Assembly (NCBI GenBank): GCA_036479115.1
Contig: JAZGFD010000030.1
Coordinates: forward strand, 1-22,242
Direction: 5' to 3'
Source: UBA7328 sp036479115
GTDB lineage: Bacteria > Bacteroidota > Bacteroidia > Chitinophagales > Saprospiraceae
Length of the DNA: 22,242 nucleotides
The position numbers were made by a program, and so were the translations under genes. Below are positions 7,971 to 16,173 of the stretch, piece by piece (position 1 is the first letter of the stretch; each line of letters opens with the position of its first letter). The notes beneath the pieces were generated by a model. It saw only the letters and a program-made list of their open reading frames with translations, was not told the DNA's origin and did not search any database.

Positions 7971-8786
7971 TTAAGATATTCCTTCTATCTTTTGCAACAG
8001 TGCCTTTGTTCGTGGTAAAGGGGCAATACCAAACTCCTCATCTAATACTTCCTCACACTCTGCAAAAGTTCTCAAAGCCAAGGGCCTGTTGCCATTTATT
8101 ATGTATGCTTCCATCTGGATTCTGTAGGCATCCTCCCATGTTTTATCAATTTGAAGTGCTTTTTTACAGAGTCTTATGCTCTCCATAGGATTAGAGTCTG
8201 TAAGGAGTTGAGCTAAATTGATAATACCGCTTAGAATAATAATTTGTATGCGCTCTCTTTCTTCACTGCACCAGTCTTCGTACATTCTTCCAGGTAGAAA
8301 TGGGCCTTCGTACAACTCTATAGCTTTCGTATAAGCTTTCACTGCTTTATCTTGATTTTTATGGAGTGCATTGTTTCCCAATTCAATTAGTCTTTCTATC
8401 ACCTCTATGTCAAGCCATATATATTGCATGTTGAGCTGATAAGTAAGGCCTTGCCTAATGATGTATTTTGGCTCGGTTCTACTTTTTCGGTTTGGTTCGA
8501 GAGCCTTATTAATGCCATGCATGGCAACTTTAAAGTCTCGATCACCTGCTGATCTTTCAGCATCCTCCCAAAGTCTATTTATTATTTGTTCTTTATGTAA
8601 TCCTCGTCTGTATCTTACATTAATAAGAAATTGCAATAATTGCAAAGTCTTATCTCGGCTCCATGATTTTTGATCTATACTTTTGCCGTTTATTAGCGCT
8701 TCAAATCTACCTAGAGTATTAAATTGAAGATCAATTGGATTCTTTATCTGTGTTATTTTTAATATTTCGTTCTCTATAATTGACAT
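7971..8786 (-). CDS. BTAD-domain transcriptional regulator (SARP-like)
   Basis: The 271-residue protein has an OmpR-like winged helix at about 20-118 (NTLGRFEALINGKSI, then TLQLLQFLINVRYRRGLHKEQIINRLW, then KYIIRQGLTYQL). A helical bacterial transcriptional activator domain follows (about 125-270), with TPR-like segments such as YEGPFLPGRMYEDWCSEERERI and DAYRIQMEAYIINGNRPLALRTFAECEEVLDEEFGI. This pair of domains is found in SARP and related activators. It has no kinase, ATPase or receiver domain. The small gene at 9080-9574 lies upstream on the same strand, about 290 bases away with a repeat copy between, so co-transcription is uncertain. The regulon is unknown. Start at ATG 8786, with no closer alternative. 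Confidence 0.82.
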   Translation of the reverse strand: MSIIENEILKITQIKNPIDLQFNTLGRFEALINGKSIDQKSWSRDKTLQLLQFLINVRYRRGLHKEQIINRLWEDAERSAGDRDFKVAMHGINKALEPNRKSRTEPKYIIRQGLTYQLNMQYIWLDIEVIERLIELGNNALHKNQDKAVKAYTKAIELYEGPFLPGRMYEDWCSEERERIQIIILSGIINLAQLLTDSNPMESIRLCKKALQIDKTWEDAYRIQMEAYIINGNRPLALRTFAECEEVLDEEFGIAPLPRTKALLQKIEGIS

Positions 8787-8841
8787 ATAAATATAGATAA
8801 TAGGGTATAATATTTTTTTAAAAAAAATAAACTCTTAATAA

Positions 8842-8977
8842 CATAACTTCTCAGGTGGGGTGCTTTTTTTTTACCAAAAGTTATATGACTTAATAACTAT
8901 GTTTGATTGAGAATGTAAATGCTAGCTTCTCAGAATGATTCTCATTTTTTAATTTTTATAACTTAAGGAGTAGTTAC
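8842..8977. repeat. eroded copy of the intergenic repeat (about 136 bp)
   Basis: The left end ATAACTTCTCAGGTGGGGTG and right end GGAGTAGTTAC are recognisable, but the inside has little of the family sequence. It lies between the starts of the BTAD gene and the end of the 9080-9574 gene. Confidence 0.5.
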
Positions 8978-9079
8978 CTAAAGTTTTATGGAGCGACAAA
9001 AAGTAGAATTATTTGAGAATAAAAGATATGAAAGCGGACATTCAAATACATTTTTGTAACAACTTCATTAAAACCAGTT

Positions 9080-9574
9080 TTATCTTTTTATTTTATCTAT
9101 TTTCTTCTCCAAGTTGTCTATTTTGGTCGACATGGATTTCATCTCAGAAAGAATGGTATGCATATCTGATCTGGAAGCGGTTCGCCATGAGTCAATTTCT
9201 AACTTTTGGCCTATTTCTTCGCCTACATCGCTTAGTTGTTCTTTGATATTTGCTACTTGTCCTTGAGGATCTTTAATTGTTTCCATTATCATTTTAGGAG
9301 CATTTTTAGCCATTTTTTTCCAAATGTCAAAGCTTTTGCTTAATATTCCTTCTTGCTCTTCTTTTGTTTTGTGAGATGTGGTAGAAAGGGTAAGGGAGGT
9401 AAGATTTTCTTGCATAAATCCCAGAGCATCTTCGAGCGCTAAAAAGTTTCTTTCTTTACCCCCTTGCACGTGTGAAATCTTGCCTCTCCATTGAACATTT
9501 TCTTCTCCTGATTCGTCCTTAAAAATTTGCTGAGTGAACCGAATCATAAAGGATGCTGTATTTTTATCCGCCAT
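9080..9574 (-). CDS. small protein of unknown function: conserved-looking N-terminal domain plus C-terminal coiled coil
   Basis: I cannot name this 164-residue protein. Residues 8-58 form a compact alternating pattern (FMIRFTQQIF, then QWRGKISHVQGG, then NFLALEDALGFMQENL). This resembles small bacterial domains with W-R-G-x-I-x-H-V followed by an F-x-x-L stretch, of unknown function. The middle (about 70-130) is amphipathic. The last 27 residues (MHTILSEMKSMSTKIDNLEKKIDKIKR) are a clear heptad coiled coil. No signal peptide or membrane segment is seen. The middle and C-terminus recall phasin-like helical proteins, but this is weak. It sits upstream of the BTAD regulator on the same strand. 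Confidence 0.72.
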   Translation of the reverse strand: MADKNTASFMIRFTQQIFKDESGEENVQWRGKISHVQGGKERNFLALEDALGFMQENLTSLTLSTTSHKTKEEQEGILSKSFDIWKKMAKNAPKMIMETIKDPQGQVANIKEQLSDVGEEIGQKLEIDSWRTASRSDMHTILSEMKSMSTKIDNLEKKIDKIKR

Positions 9575-9630
9575 TTCTGCTTTATTAAAGTTTAGAAAAT
9601 TGAGTCCACTTTGAAAACATAAAAAATCTA

Positions 9631-9687
9631 GGAACTATTCAGGTGATTTGCTTTTTTTAATCAAAATAGATACTACCAGAATAGTTT
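9631..9687. repeat. mini form of the intergenic repeat (about 57 bp)
   Basis: GGAACTATTCAGGTGATTTG at the left and ACTACCAGAATAGTTTC at the right form an imperfect inverted repeat around TTTTTTTAATCAAAATAGAT. It looks like the two ends of the large element joined with the middle missing, as in the copy at 16583. Confidence 0.6.
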
Positions 9688-9703
9688 CAAAATCTAAAAT
9701 ACT

Positions 9704-9732
9704 CACTTCGACAAGCTCTGTATAAATCTTTT
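9704..9732. repeat. second small dispersed repeat (CACTTCGACAAGCTCTG type), copy 1
   Basis: These 29 bases beginning CACTTCGACAAGCTCTG match 17373-17401 at 26 of 29 positions. The core CTTCGAC..AGCTC is partly palindromic and resembles intergenic palindromes common in Bacteroidota genomes. Confidence 0.7.
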
Positions 9733-9739
9733 AGTGATC

Positions 9740-10190
9740 TTATCCTTTTTTTCAATCTGTTGATAATCAAGCAACAACAAATATCAAAAAATGATAATAC
9801 CATCTAAAATAATTCATTTTGTGACAATTGTCTGTTTTCAGAGTGGACGCAAAAGTGAATTGGTTTTCGAGACTAAAAATATAAAAAGAAAATTGAAACC
9901 CTTTTTACAGGTGTGGAACAATTACCAGTAGCAACTTGAAAAATAAAAATTTGGCTTTGAATATGATGAATGTTGATGAATAAATGACGCACTACGATAT
10001 TGCTAGAGAGTTTGGGATTTTGTTAATAATGAGGCTGAAAAATCGGAGTATTTCCGATGTATAGAGAAGCTAATTTCAGGGGGGCAAATAGCCCAAATTT
10101 AATTCTCTTTTAATGGTGCCTGTGTAGTCACAAATAAGTTAGTTATATGTGCTGCTGTTAAGAGGGGAAGAGCTTCGTTTAGTAAAGAAA
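9740..10190. other. non-coding stretch upstream of rpsO, no gene recognised
   Basis: Only short open frames occur here. A small inverted repeat ATCGGA/TCCGAT lies near 10040-10060, and a four-base stem GGGC/GCCC near 10081-10093. One frame ending near 10102 could encode a 29-residue tail (ending LISGGQIAQI), but it has no start and no recognisable family. It may be a gene remnant. Confidence 0.4.
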
Positions 10191-10236
10191 AATAGTGCTT
10201 TTTTTTACTCAAAAGCAAACCACCGGAGAAGATACT
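10191..10236 (+). repeat. partial copy of the intergenic repeat
   Basis: TTACTCAAAAGCAAACCACC then GGAGAAGATAC matches the right half of the mini element at 16583 (TTACTCAAAAGCATTCCACC then TGAGTAGTT). The left half is not recognisable. Confidence 0.45.
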
Positions 10237-10276
10237 CGGGAGGATTTATTTTTGCCAAAACCGAAATTTCTAATCA

Positions 10277-10310
10277 TTTGGGTTTAATCCAAATATTAAA
10301 TCTATTTTTG
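10277..10310 (+). promoter_or_regulatory. Bacteroidota-type promoter of rpsO
   Basis: The -7 box TATTTTTG (10303-10310) fits TAnnTTTG exactly. A TTTG at 10277-10280 lies 22 bases upstream, close to the usual -33 spacing. The ATG is 52 bases downstream. This promoter may also drive pnp. Confidence 0.55.
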
Positions 10311-10362
10311 CAGCGCTAAAATTCGGATTTCCGTAATTGCTTTTTGGTAAAAACATATAAAA

Positions 10363-10638
10363 ATGGCAGAATATCTAACAAAAGAAAAGAAAGAAGAAAT
10401 ATTCAAAGAACATGGAGGATCAGCAAAAAATACTGGTTCCATAGAAGGACAAGTAGCCCTTTATACCTTTAGAATTAACTCTCTATCCAAGCACCTTTTT
10501 GAAAATAAAAAGGATCATTCGTGTAGAAGAACCTTACTTACCTTAGTGGGAAAAAGGAAGAGTTTGCTAAAATACTTAGCAACAAAAGACATTCAGAAGT
10601 ACAGAGACCTTATAGAAAAGCTGAGTATAAGAAAATAA
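10363..10638 (+). CDS. rpsO: 30S ribosomal protein S15
   Basis: S15 is a primary 16S rRNA-binding protein of the small subunit platform and also contacts 23S rRNA. The 91-residue length is normal, and the whole chain matches the family: GGSAKNTGSIEGQVALYTFRI, LSKHLFENKKDHSCRRTLLTLVGKRKSLLKYL, and the end DIQKYRDLIEKLSIRK. The conserved DHSCRR and KRKSLL contact points are present. It begins MAEYLTKEKK at the first ATG after the promoter. pnp follows after 102 bases, the common bacterial order, and the two may share a transcript. Confidence 0.97.
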   Translation: MAEYLTKEKKEEIFKEHGGSAKNTGSIEGQVALYTFRINSLSKHLFENKKDHSCRRTLLTLVGKRKSLLKYLATKDIQKYRDLIEKLSIRK

Positions 10639-10740
10639 TTATACACGGTTAGAATTCTCGGTGTTTCTCAAGTTCGGAAGAAAACATATTAGAAATAGTA
10701 ATAATATTTCTTATTTTCGCAATTCATTAAAAAATAATCA

Positions 10741-12879
10741 ATGGGTTCTATAAAACCTATATCTGTGTCTTTTGATTTACCATCAGGAGAACAAGTGACT
10801 ATCGAGACTGGCAAATTAGCCACTCAGGCTCACGGTTCATGTGTTATCAAAGTAGGCAAAATGATGATGTTTGCTTCAGTTGTATCCGCCCAAGAAGCCA
10901 GAGAAGGCCAGCCATTCTTTCCACTTTCTGTAGATTATCAGGAAAAATATGCCAGTAATGGTAGGATACCAGGCAACTTTTTTAGAAGAGAAGCAAGGCT
11001 TAATGATTACGAAATATTGATAAGTAGGTTAGTAGATAGAGCAATAAGGCCATTGTTTCCTGATGGATATATGAATGAAACTCAAGTGATTATTAATATG
11101 ATTTCGGCCGATGAAACTATTGCTCCTGATGCATATGCAGCTTTAGCAGCATCTACAGCATTGGTTATATCAAACATTCCTTGGGCGGGACCATTATCAG
11201 AAGCGAGAGTGGCTAAGATAGATGGACAGTATGTGGTCAATCCTCCAAGAGCAGATTTGAGCAAAGCTTCTATGAATCTTATAGTTGCGGCAACTTTAGA
11301 TAACGTGATGATGGTAGAAGGAGATGCTGACGAATGTCAAGAATCAGAAATTATAGAAGGAATCAAAGTAGCTCATGAGGCAATCAAAACCCAATGTAAT
11401 ATTCAATTAGAATTAGCAAAACTTGTAGGTGACAAAGCATTGATAAAAAGAGTAAGAGAAGTAGTGGAAGTAGATGAAGATCTCTTAGATTATATTACCA
11501 AGGAGTGCAAAGCGGGGATTTTAGAGATTGCTGCGGGAGAACTTGATAAGGAGGATAGAAAAAATGGTTTCTCGAAAGTGAAAGATGCATTAAAGGAAAA
11601 AATCTTAGATGAAAAAGGCGAAGAGTATGTGCAAGAAAAAGGTGGTAATGTCTCAAAATACTTTGATAAATTAAAAAAATCAACTATTAGAGGGATGATG
11701 CTCAAAGAGCAAAAGAGATTGGATGGAAGGAAATTTGATGAAATCAGAAACATCTGGACTGAAGTAGATTACTTGCCTTCTGCACATGGATCCGCTATAT
11801 TCACTCGGGGCGAAACACAATCTTTGACTTCTGTAACAATTGGATCAAAACTTGATAATGTACTAGTAGATACAGCATTGGATACGAGTAGTGATAATTT
11901 CATTCTACATTATAACTTTCCAGCATTCAGTGTAGGTGAAAGTAAACCCATGAGAGGGCCTGGTAGAAGAGAGGTAGGACATGCCAATCTTGCGGGGAGG
12001 TCAATAAGGAAAGTAATGCCAGAAGGTGGTGGTTATACCATTAGGATTGTATCTGATATTTTAGAATCAAATGGATCTTCTTCCATGGCAACGGTTTGTG
12101 CCGGTTCTCTAGCACTTATGGATGCTGGGATACAGTTAAAACATCCAATATCTGGTATTGCGATGGGAATGGTAGCGGAGGGCAATGATGTTGCCATACT
12201 TTCCGATATACTAGGCGATGAAGATGCACTCGGTGATATGGATTTTAAAATTACAGGTACCCAAAATGGAATATGTGGTTGCCAAATGGATATAAAAATT
12301 GATGGACTACCATATGAGACATTAGAAAAAGCCTTGATTCAAGCAAAAGATGGCCGTATTCATATCCTTAATGAAATGGCCAAAACATTAGCACAGGCTA
12401 ATGCTGATATGAAAGATCATGCTCCGAGAGTGAGTGAATTTAGAATAGATAAGAGCTTTATTGGTGCTGTAATAGGACCTGGAGGTAAGATAATTCAAGA
12501 AATTCAGGAAGTAACAGGAGTAAGAATAAGTATAGAAGAAAAAGACAACCAAGGTGTGGTCAACATCTTTGCCAGTGATAAGAAAAGCTTGGAAGCAGCG
12601 AAAAGTTGGATCGAAAAAATTACCTTTATGCCATCGGTAGGAGATGAAGTTGATGCTACAGTAGCTTCAATTATGCCTTATGGCATGTTTGTAGACTTTA
12701 ATGGAAAAAGTGGGTTGGTTCATATATCTGAAATATCACATTCTCGAATTGAGAAAATGGATGGGCTATTTAACGAAGGAGACTCTGTAAGAGTAAAAAT
12801 AGTAGGCGTAGATGAAAGATCAGGTAAATTGAGATTATCCAGAAAAGCACTCCTGCCAAGATCTGATAGCAATGACTAA
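10741..12879 (+). CDS. pnp: polyribonucleotide nucleotidyltransferase (PNPase)
   Basis: PNPase degrades RNA 3' to 5' with phosphate, forming nucleoside diphosphates, and works as a trimer. The 712 residues show all domains in order. First comes an RNase PH domain (about 10-145, with FFPLSVDYQEKYASNGRIPG and FFRREARLNDYEILISRLVDRAIRPLFP), then a helical linker (about 245-325). A second, catalytic RNase PH domain follows (about 330-560, with RGETQSL, FPAFSVGESKPMRGPGRREVGH and GDMDFKITGTQNGICGCQMDIKI). Then come a KH domain with the loop IGPGGKIIQ (about 575-640) and an S1 domain (about 640-708, ending GKLRLSRKAL). The protein looks intact. rpsO lies upstream and rpoD downstream, an arrangement seen in related Bacteroidota. 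Confidence 0.97.
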   Translation: MGSIKPISVSFDLPSGEQVTIETGKLATQAHGSCVIKVGKMMMFASVVSAQEAREGQPFFPLSVDYQEKYASNGRIPGNFFRREARLNDYEILISRLVDRAIRPLFPDGYMNETQVIINMISADETIAPDAYAALAASTALVISNIPWAGPLSEARVAKIDGQYVVNPPRADLSKASMNLIVAATLDNVMMVEGDADECQESEIIEGIKVAHEAIKTQCNIQLELAKLVGDKALIKRVREVVEVDEDLLDYITKECKAGILEIAAGELDKEDRKNGFSKVKDALKEKILDEKGEEYVQEKGGNVSKYFDKLKKSTIRGMMLKEQKRLDGRKFDEIRNIWTEVDYLPSAHGSAIFTRGETQSLTSVTIGSKLDNVLVDTALDTSSDNFILHYNFPAFSVGESKPMRGPGRREVGHANLAGRSIRKVMPEGGGYTIRIVSDILESNGSSSMATVCAGSLALMDAGIQLKHPISGIAMGMVAEGNDVAILSDILGDEDALGDMDFKITGTQNGICGCQMDIKIDGLPYETLEKALIQAKDGRIHILNEMAKTLAQANADMKDHAPRVSEFRIDKSFIGAVIGPGGKIIQEIQEVTGVRISIEEKDNQGVVNIFASDKKSLEAAKSWIEKITFMPSVGDEVDATVASIMPYGMFVDFNGKSGLVHISEISHSRIEKMDGLFNEGDSVRVKIVGVDERSGKLRLSRKALLPRSDSND

Positions 12880-12883
12880 AGCC

Positions 12884-12908
12884 CATATTGTTAATTAATA
12901 TGTTTTCT
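12884..12908 (+). terminator. weak possible terminator after pnp
   Basis: CATATT/AATATG can form a six-base, all-weak stem with a seven-base loop five bases after the pnp stop codon, followed by TTTT. The low GC content of the stem makes it doubtful. Confidence 0.3.
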
Positions 12909-13145
12909 CTATTAGCAAATGGGTGACATATTATTTTTATTCATTCCTTTTGGTAAGTTATTTGCCACCTTTAAGTTTTAGGGATTCCAATTTAGTAATT
13001 CTAAGATTTTATTTCTTGAACTAATAAAAAATATACACTATACAGGGAACCTTTTGAGTTCTTAAAACGTAGTGTTAATAGTCTATTTTGTTGATAAAAT
13101 CAAGTTAGACTTAATAAAATACATAAAGAGTACATTAAAAGAAGT

Positions 13146-14012
13146 ATGCGACAGCTAAAAATCACCAACAAAATCACAAACAGAGAGAGCTTGGCTCTTG
13201 ACAAATATCTAAATGATATTAGTAAAATAGATCTTGTCACTGCCGACGAAGAAGCTGTATTGGCTAAGAAGATTAGAGATGGAGATCAGGAAGCATTAGA
13301 AAAACTGACAAATGCTAATTTAAGATTTGTAGTATCAGTTTCAAAACAATATCAGAATCAAGGTTTGTCGCTGAGTGATTTGATTAATGAAGGCAATGTA
13401 GGCCTAATGAAAGCTGCAAGGAGATTTGATGAAACAAAAGGATTTAAGTTTATATCATATGCTGTATGGTGGATAAGGCAAAGCATTCTTCAAGCCATTG
13501 TTGAAAATTCTAGATTGGTACGCCTTCCTCTTAATAAGGTGGGTTCATATAATAGAGTGAATGAAGCATATGTTTCTTTCCAACAAGAGTTTGAAAGAGA
13601 ACCTTCTCTAGAAGAATTGGCTGATGTTCTGGAGATGAAAGCTAAAGATGTCAAAACCACTCTTTATAGTAACCGACGTCATGTATCTTTTGACGCCCCT
13701 GTAGGTGGGGAGGATGGCGACGCTACATTTTTAGATTTAATGGATTTTGATTCTATAGAAAGTCCTGATAATGATCTTATGGATCAGTCGCTTAAAGATG
13801 AGGTAGAATATGGACTTTCGATGCTTTCGCCGCGTGAAGTAGAAGTATTGACAGCTTACTATGGCCTAAATGGAAGGAGATCAATGACTCTAGAAGAAAT
13901 AGGTGAAATGTATGGTCTTACTCGTGAAAGAGTACGGCAAATTAAAGAAAGATCAATCCGCAGATTAAGAAAATCTGTAAATAAAAATGATCTTAAGTCC
14001 TTTTTAGGCTAG
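13146..14012 (+). CDS. rpoD: primary sigma factor RpoD/SigA (short Bacteroidota form)
   Basis: This is the housekeeping sigma factor that directs RNA polymerase to -33/-7 type promoters. The 288-residue protein has no region 1.1 or long spacer. It starts with region 1.2 (ALDKYLNDISKIDLVTADEEAVLAKKIRDGD). Region 2 follows (about 52-122: NANLRFVVSVSKQYQ, LSDLINEGNVGLMKAARRFD, KFISYAVWWIRQSI), then region 3 (about 123-200) and region 4 with the helix-turn-helix MTLEEIGEMYGLTRERVRQIKERSIRRLRKS near the C-terminus. This compact form is characteristic of Bacteroidota and agrees with the TAnnTTTG boxes seen nearby. The 266-base gap after pnp probably holds its promoter. An unknown gene follows after 14 bases. 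Confidence 0.96.
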   Translation: MRQLKITNKITNRESLALDKYLNDISKIDLVTADEEAVLAKKIRDGDQEALEKLTNANLRFVVSVSKQYQNQGLSLSDLINEGNVGLMKAARRFDETKGFKFISYAVWWIRQSILQAIVENSRLVRLPLNKVGSYNRVNEAYVSFQQEFEREPSLEELADVLEMKAKDVKTTLYSNRRHVSFDAPVGGEDGDATFLDLMDFDSIESPDNDLMDQSLKDEVEYGLSMLSPREVEVLTAYYGLNGRRSMTLEEIGEMYGLTRERVRQIKERSIRRLRKSVNKNDLKSFLG

Positions 14013-14026
14013 TATATCTAGAACAC

Positions 14027-14680
14027 ATGCTCAGACTCATTGTATTCGCTATAGTAGGTATATCGCTCATTTATATCGCTACAGAAATTCTCAAATTTCT
14101 GGCTGCCATAAATGGGACTAAAAGCCAAATGGTATCTGATAAAGCCAAATTTCTTAAAAACCTTGATAGATCTGAATTTGTAGAATGGCCTTGGGAAGAA
14201 CTCAATACATTGTCACTGCAAATAGATTTTGGCCTTTCTAAATATGATATGATTAGCTCTGCACAGGAAGGAGTATATCTTTCCATTTTTAGTGAAAATG
14301 TAGGCCAAATGCTGTCTAAAAAATACGGAGAGAAAGAGATGATGTTGATTGCAACTGAAAAGAATACTTTTGAATTGACAAATGGCGATAATGACGAGGT
14401 CTTTTTAACGATAGAAAGTGAAACACCGTTAAAGGTAGAATTTAATAAAAATAGCTTGTCCTTTGCAAAAGAAGGAACCAAGTACAAACTTACTAAGACC
14501 GCCAAAAGAGCAGAAATATTTATTGATAGTAAGTCTTTACTAATTACTAATGAAGATAATAAGAATGACCAGTCAATGAGAAGGCTGGTACAAGTGATTC
14601 CAGAAGATTTGAACAGTAGCCATCACAATTTTGTTAAGTTTTTATTACTTTTTTATTTAATTTGGCAACAGGATAGCTAA
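14027..14680 (+). CDS. membrane-anchored protein of unknown function downstream of rpoD
   Basis: I do not recognise this 217-residue protein. It begins with a hydrophobic helix (about 4-25, LIVFAIVGISLIYIATEIL). A mostly charged, mixed alpha/beta middle follows (about 30-198), with several short strand-like stretches (MLIATEKNTFELT, EVFLTIESETPLKVEF, AEIFIDSKSLLIT). It ends in a second short hydrophobic stretch (VKFLLLFYLIW, about 203-213). It starts 14 bases after the rpoD stop, so it is probably co-transcribed with rpoD. No catalytic motif is visible. Confidence 0.75.
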   Translation: MLRLIVFAIVGISLIYIATEILKFLAAINGTKSQMVSDKAKFLKNLDRSEFVEWPWEELNTLSLQIDFGLSKYDMISSAQEGVYLSIFSENVGQMLSKKYGEKEMMLIATEKNTFELTNGDNDEVFLTIESETPLKVEFNKNSLSFAKEGTKYKLTKTAKRAEIFIDSKSLLITNEDNKNDQSMRRLVQVIPEDLNSSHHNFVKFLLLFYLIWQQDS

Positions 14681-14704
14681 TGAAGCTATTTAAACCTTTA
14701 CATT

Positions 14705-15133
14705 ATGAGTATTCTAGATAGAGTAAGAGTAATAGTATATCGTTTTCACGAAAAAGGACTTGAAGTTTTTCTTTTGGATGAACATTTGAAAAATAATCCT
14801 GAAATTTGGAAAATGGCCAGCACAAAAGTTAATGAAATTAAAAATTTAGGACTTGCTCATGAATATCTTGATGTAGAAGATGAGGAAGAAGTAAATGGAT
14901 TAAAGACTATTGCGATAGAGGCTGATTGGCACGATATCCCGTCTATAAGAGGACTCATTAGAAATGATATAAAAATTGCCAAAGAAGTAGTAAAGGAAAC
15001 AATTCCAGGGGCTGAAAAAGGAGCTTATGTAGCCATAAAGGAAGTAATGAAACGTGCAATGCCCGATCAGTATAAAGTTCTAAAAGAACTTAAAGAAACG
15101 CTATTAGATAGGAATCTTCTCAGAAACCTTTAA
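14705..15133 (+). CDS. protein of unknown function, possible degenerate Nudix-like N-terminus
   Basis: This 142-residue soluble protein starts 24 bases after the preceding gene and lies just upstream of purC. Its opening strands, RVRVIVYRFHEKGLEVFLLD, resemble the first strands of Nudix hydrolases, but the Nudix box (GX5EX7REUXEEXGU) is absent, so hydrolase activity cannot be claimed. A middle segment (AIEADWHDIPSIRGLIRNDI) and a helical C-terminus (about 95-142, KGAYVAIKEVMKRAMPDQYKVLKELKETL) follow. It has no signal peptide or membrane segment. Context suggests an operon rpoD, 14027, this gene, purC, but its role is unknown. Confidence 0.75.
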   Translation: MSILDRVRVIVYRFHEKGLEVFLLDEHLKNNPEIWKMASTKVNEIKNLGLAHEYLDVEDEEEVNGLKTIAIEADWHDIPSIRGLIRNDIKIAKEVVKETIPGAEKGAYVAIKEVMKRAMPDQYKVLKELKETLLDRNLLRNL

Positions 15134-15183
15134 AACCTTACCAAATCGAATTATTTTCTCAAAACCACCACCAGAATCATTTA

Positions 15184-16122
15184 ATGGGACTTATTGGAAC
15201 ACATTTTAAATTGCCTAATCAATCAAGGTTGTATAAAGGCAAGGTAAGAGATGTGTATACCGTAGGTCAAAAATTAATAATGGTGGCATCCGATCGGTTA
15301 TCAGCTTTTGATCATGTGTTGCCAAAACCAATTCCATATAAAGGTCAGGTACTCAACCAATTGGCATCTTTGTTTTTAGAAGAAACCAAAGAAATAGTGC
15401 CGAACTGGTTAGAAGTAAGCCCTCACCCTAATGTATCAATAGGTCAGAAATGTAAACCCATCATGCTAGAAATGGTGATAAGAGGATACTTAGCGGGCCA
15501 TGCTTGGCGTGAATATGAATTAGGGAAAAGAAGTATTTGTGGGGTTTCAATGCCGGATGGAATGAAAGAATCTGATCAATTTGAATTGCCAATAATTACT
15601 CCAGCAACAAAAGTAGAAGAGGATCATGATGAAGACATTTCTAAAAAGGATATTTTGTCTCAGGGCATTGTGACCCTTGAAATTTATTCTCAATTAGAAA
15701 AGTATACACGTGCTTTGTTTGATTATGGTACTCAACGTGCTAAAAGGCAAGGGTTGCTTTTGGTAGATACAAAATACGAATTTGGATTTTACAATGGCTC
15801 TCTCATGTTAATAGATGAAATACACACCCCTGACAGTTCTCGCTACTACTATGCAGAAGGCTATGAAGAAAGGCAAAAAAAGGATGAAAAGCAGAATCAG
15901 TTGTCTAAAGAATTTGTAAGAGAGTGGTTAATGTCTAAAGGGTTTCAAGGCAAAAAAGGGCAAGCAATGCCTCATATGCCTGATGGTTTTGTTAATAAAG
16001 TAAGTAAAAAATATATCGAGTTGTATGAGAGAATGACAGGTTTAGATTTTCAGAAAAGAAGTTATAATAGAATAGAAGAAAAAATAGAAAATGCAATTAT
16101 TGAATATTTAACGAAACAGTAA
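15184..16122 (+). CDS. purC: phosphoribosylaminoimidazole-succinocarboxamide synthase (SAICAR synthetase)
   Basis: PurC joins CAIR and aspartate with ATP to form SAICAR in purine synthesis. At 312 aa it is the longer form, like yeast Ade1, and not the ~240-aa E. coli form. Landmarks are the N-terminal LYKGKVRDVYTVGQKLIMVASDRLSAFD (ATP-binding strand region), EMVIRGYLAGHAWREYELGKR, PIITPATKVEEDHDEDIS, and the signature LLVDTKYEFG followed by LMLIDEIHTPDSSRYY. The start ATG 15184 gives MGLIGTHFKLPNQSRLYKGK, which fits the family. It begins 50 bases after the preceding gene and is followed after 51 bases by ssrA on the same strand. Confidence 0.96.
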   Translation: MGLIGTHFKLPNQSRLYKGKVRDVYTVGQKLIMVASDRLSAFDHVLPKPIPYKGQVLNQLASLFLEETKEIVPNWLEVSPHPNVSIGQKCKPIMLEMVIRGYLAGHAWREYELGKRSICGVSMPDGMKESDQFELPIITPATKVEEDHDEDISKKDILSQGIVTLEIYSQLEKYTRALFDYGTQRAKRQGLLLVDTKYEFGFYNGSLMLIDEIHTPDSSRYYYAEGYEERQKKDEKQNQLSKEFVREWLMSKGFQGKKGQAMPHMPDGFVNKVSKKYIELYERMTGLDFQKRSYNRIEEKIENAIIEYLTKQ

Positions 16123-16158
16123 GAAACTTCTTTACATATTTGTAACGTTACTTGTATT

Positions 16159-16166
16159 GATCTTTG
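16159..16166 (+). promoter_or_regulatory. possible -7 box of ssrA
   Basis: GATCTTTG matches TAnnTTTG at seven bases except the first and lies seven bases before the first base of the tmRNA. A TTTG at 16139-16142 is a loosely spaced -33 candidate. Confidence 0.35.
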
Positions 16167-16173
16167 AAACTAT

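Noticed and set aside
9983..10102. small gene upstream of rpsO
   Set aside because: Two overlapping short frames exist (26 codons, and a 29-residue tail without a start), neither with a recognisable family.
14705..15133. Nudix hydrolase
   Set aside because: Opening strands look similar, but the diagnostic Nudix box with its catalytic glutamates is missing.
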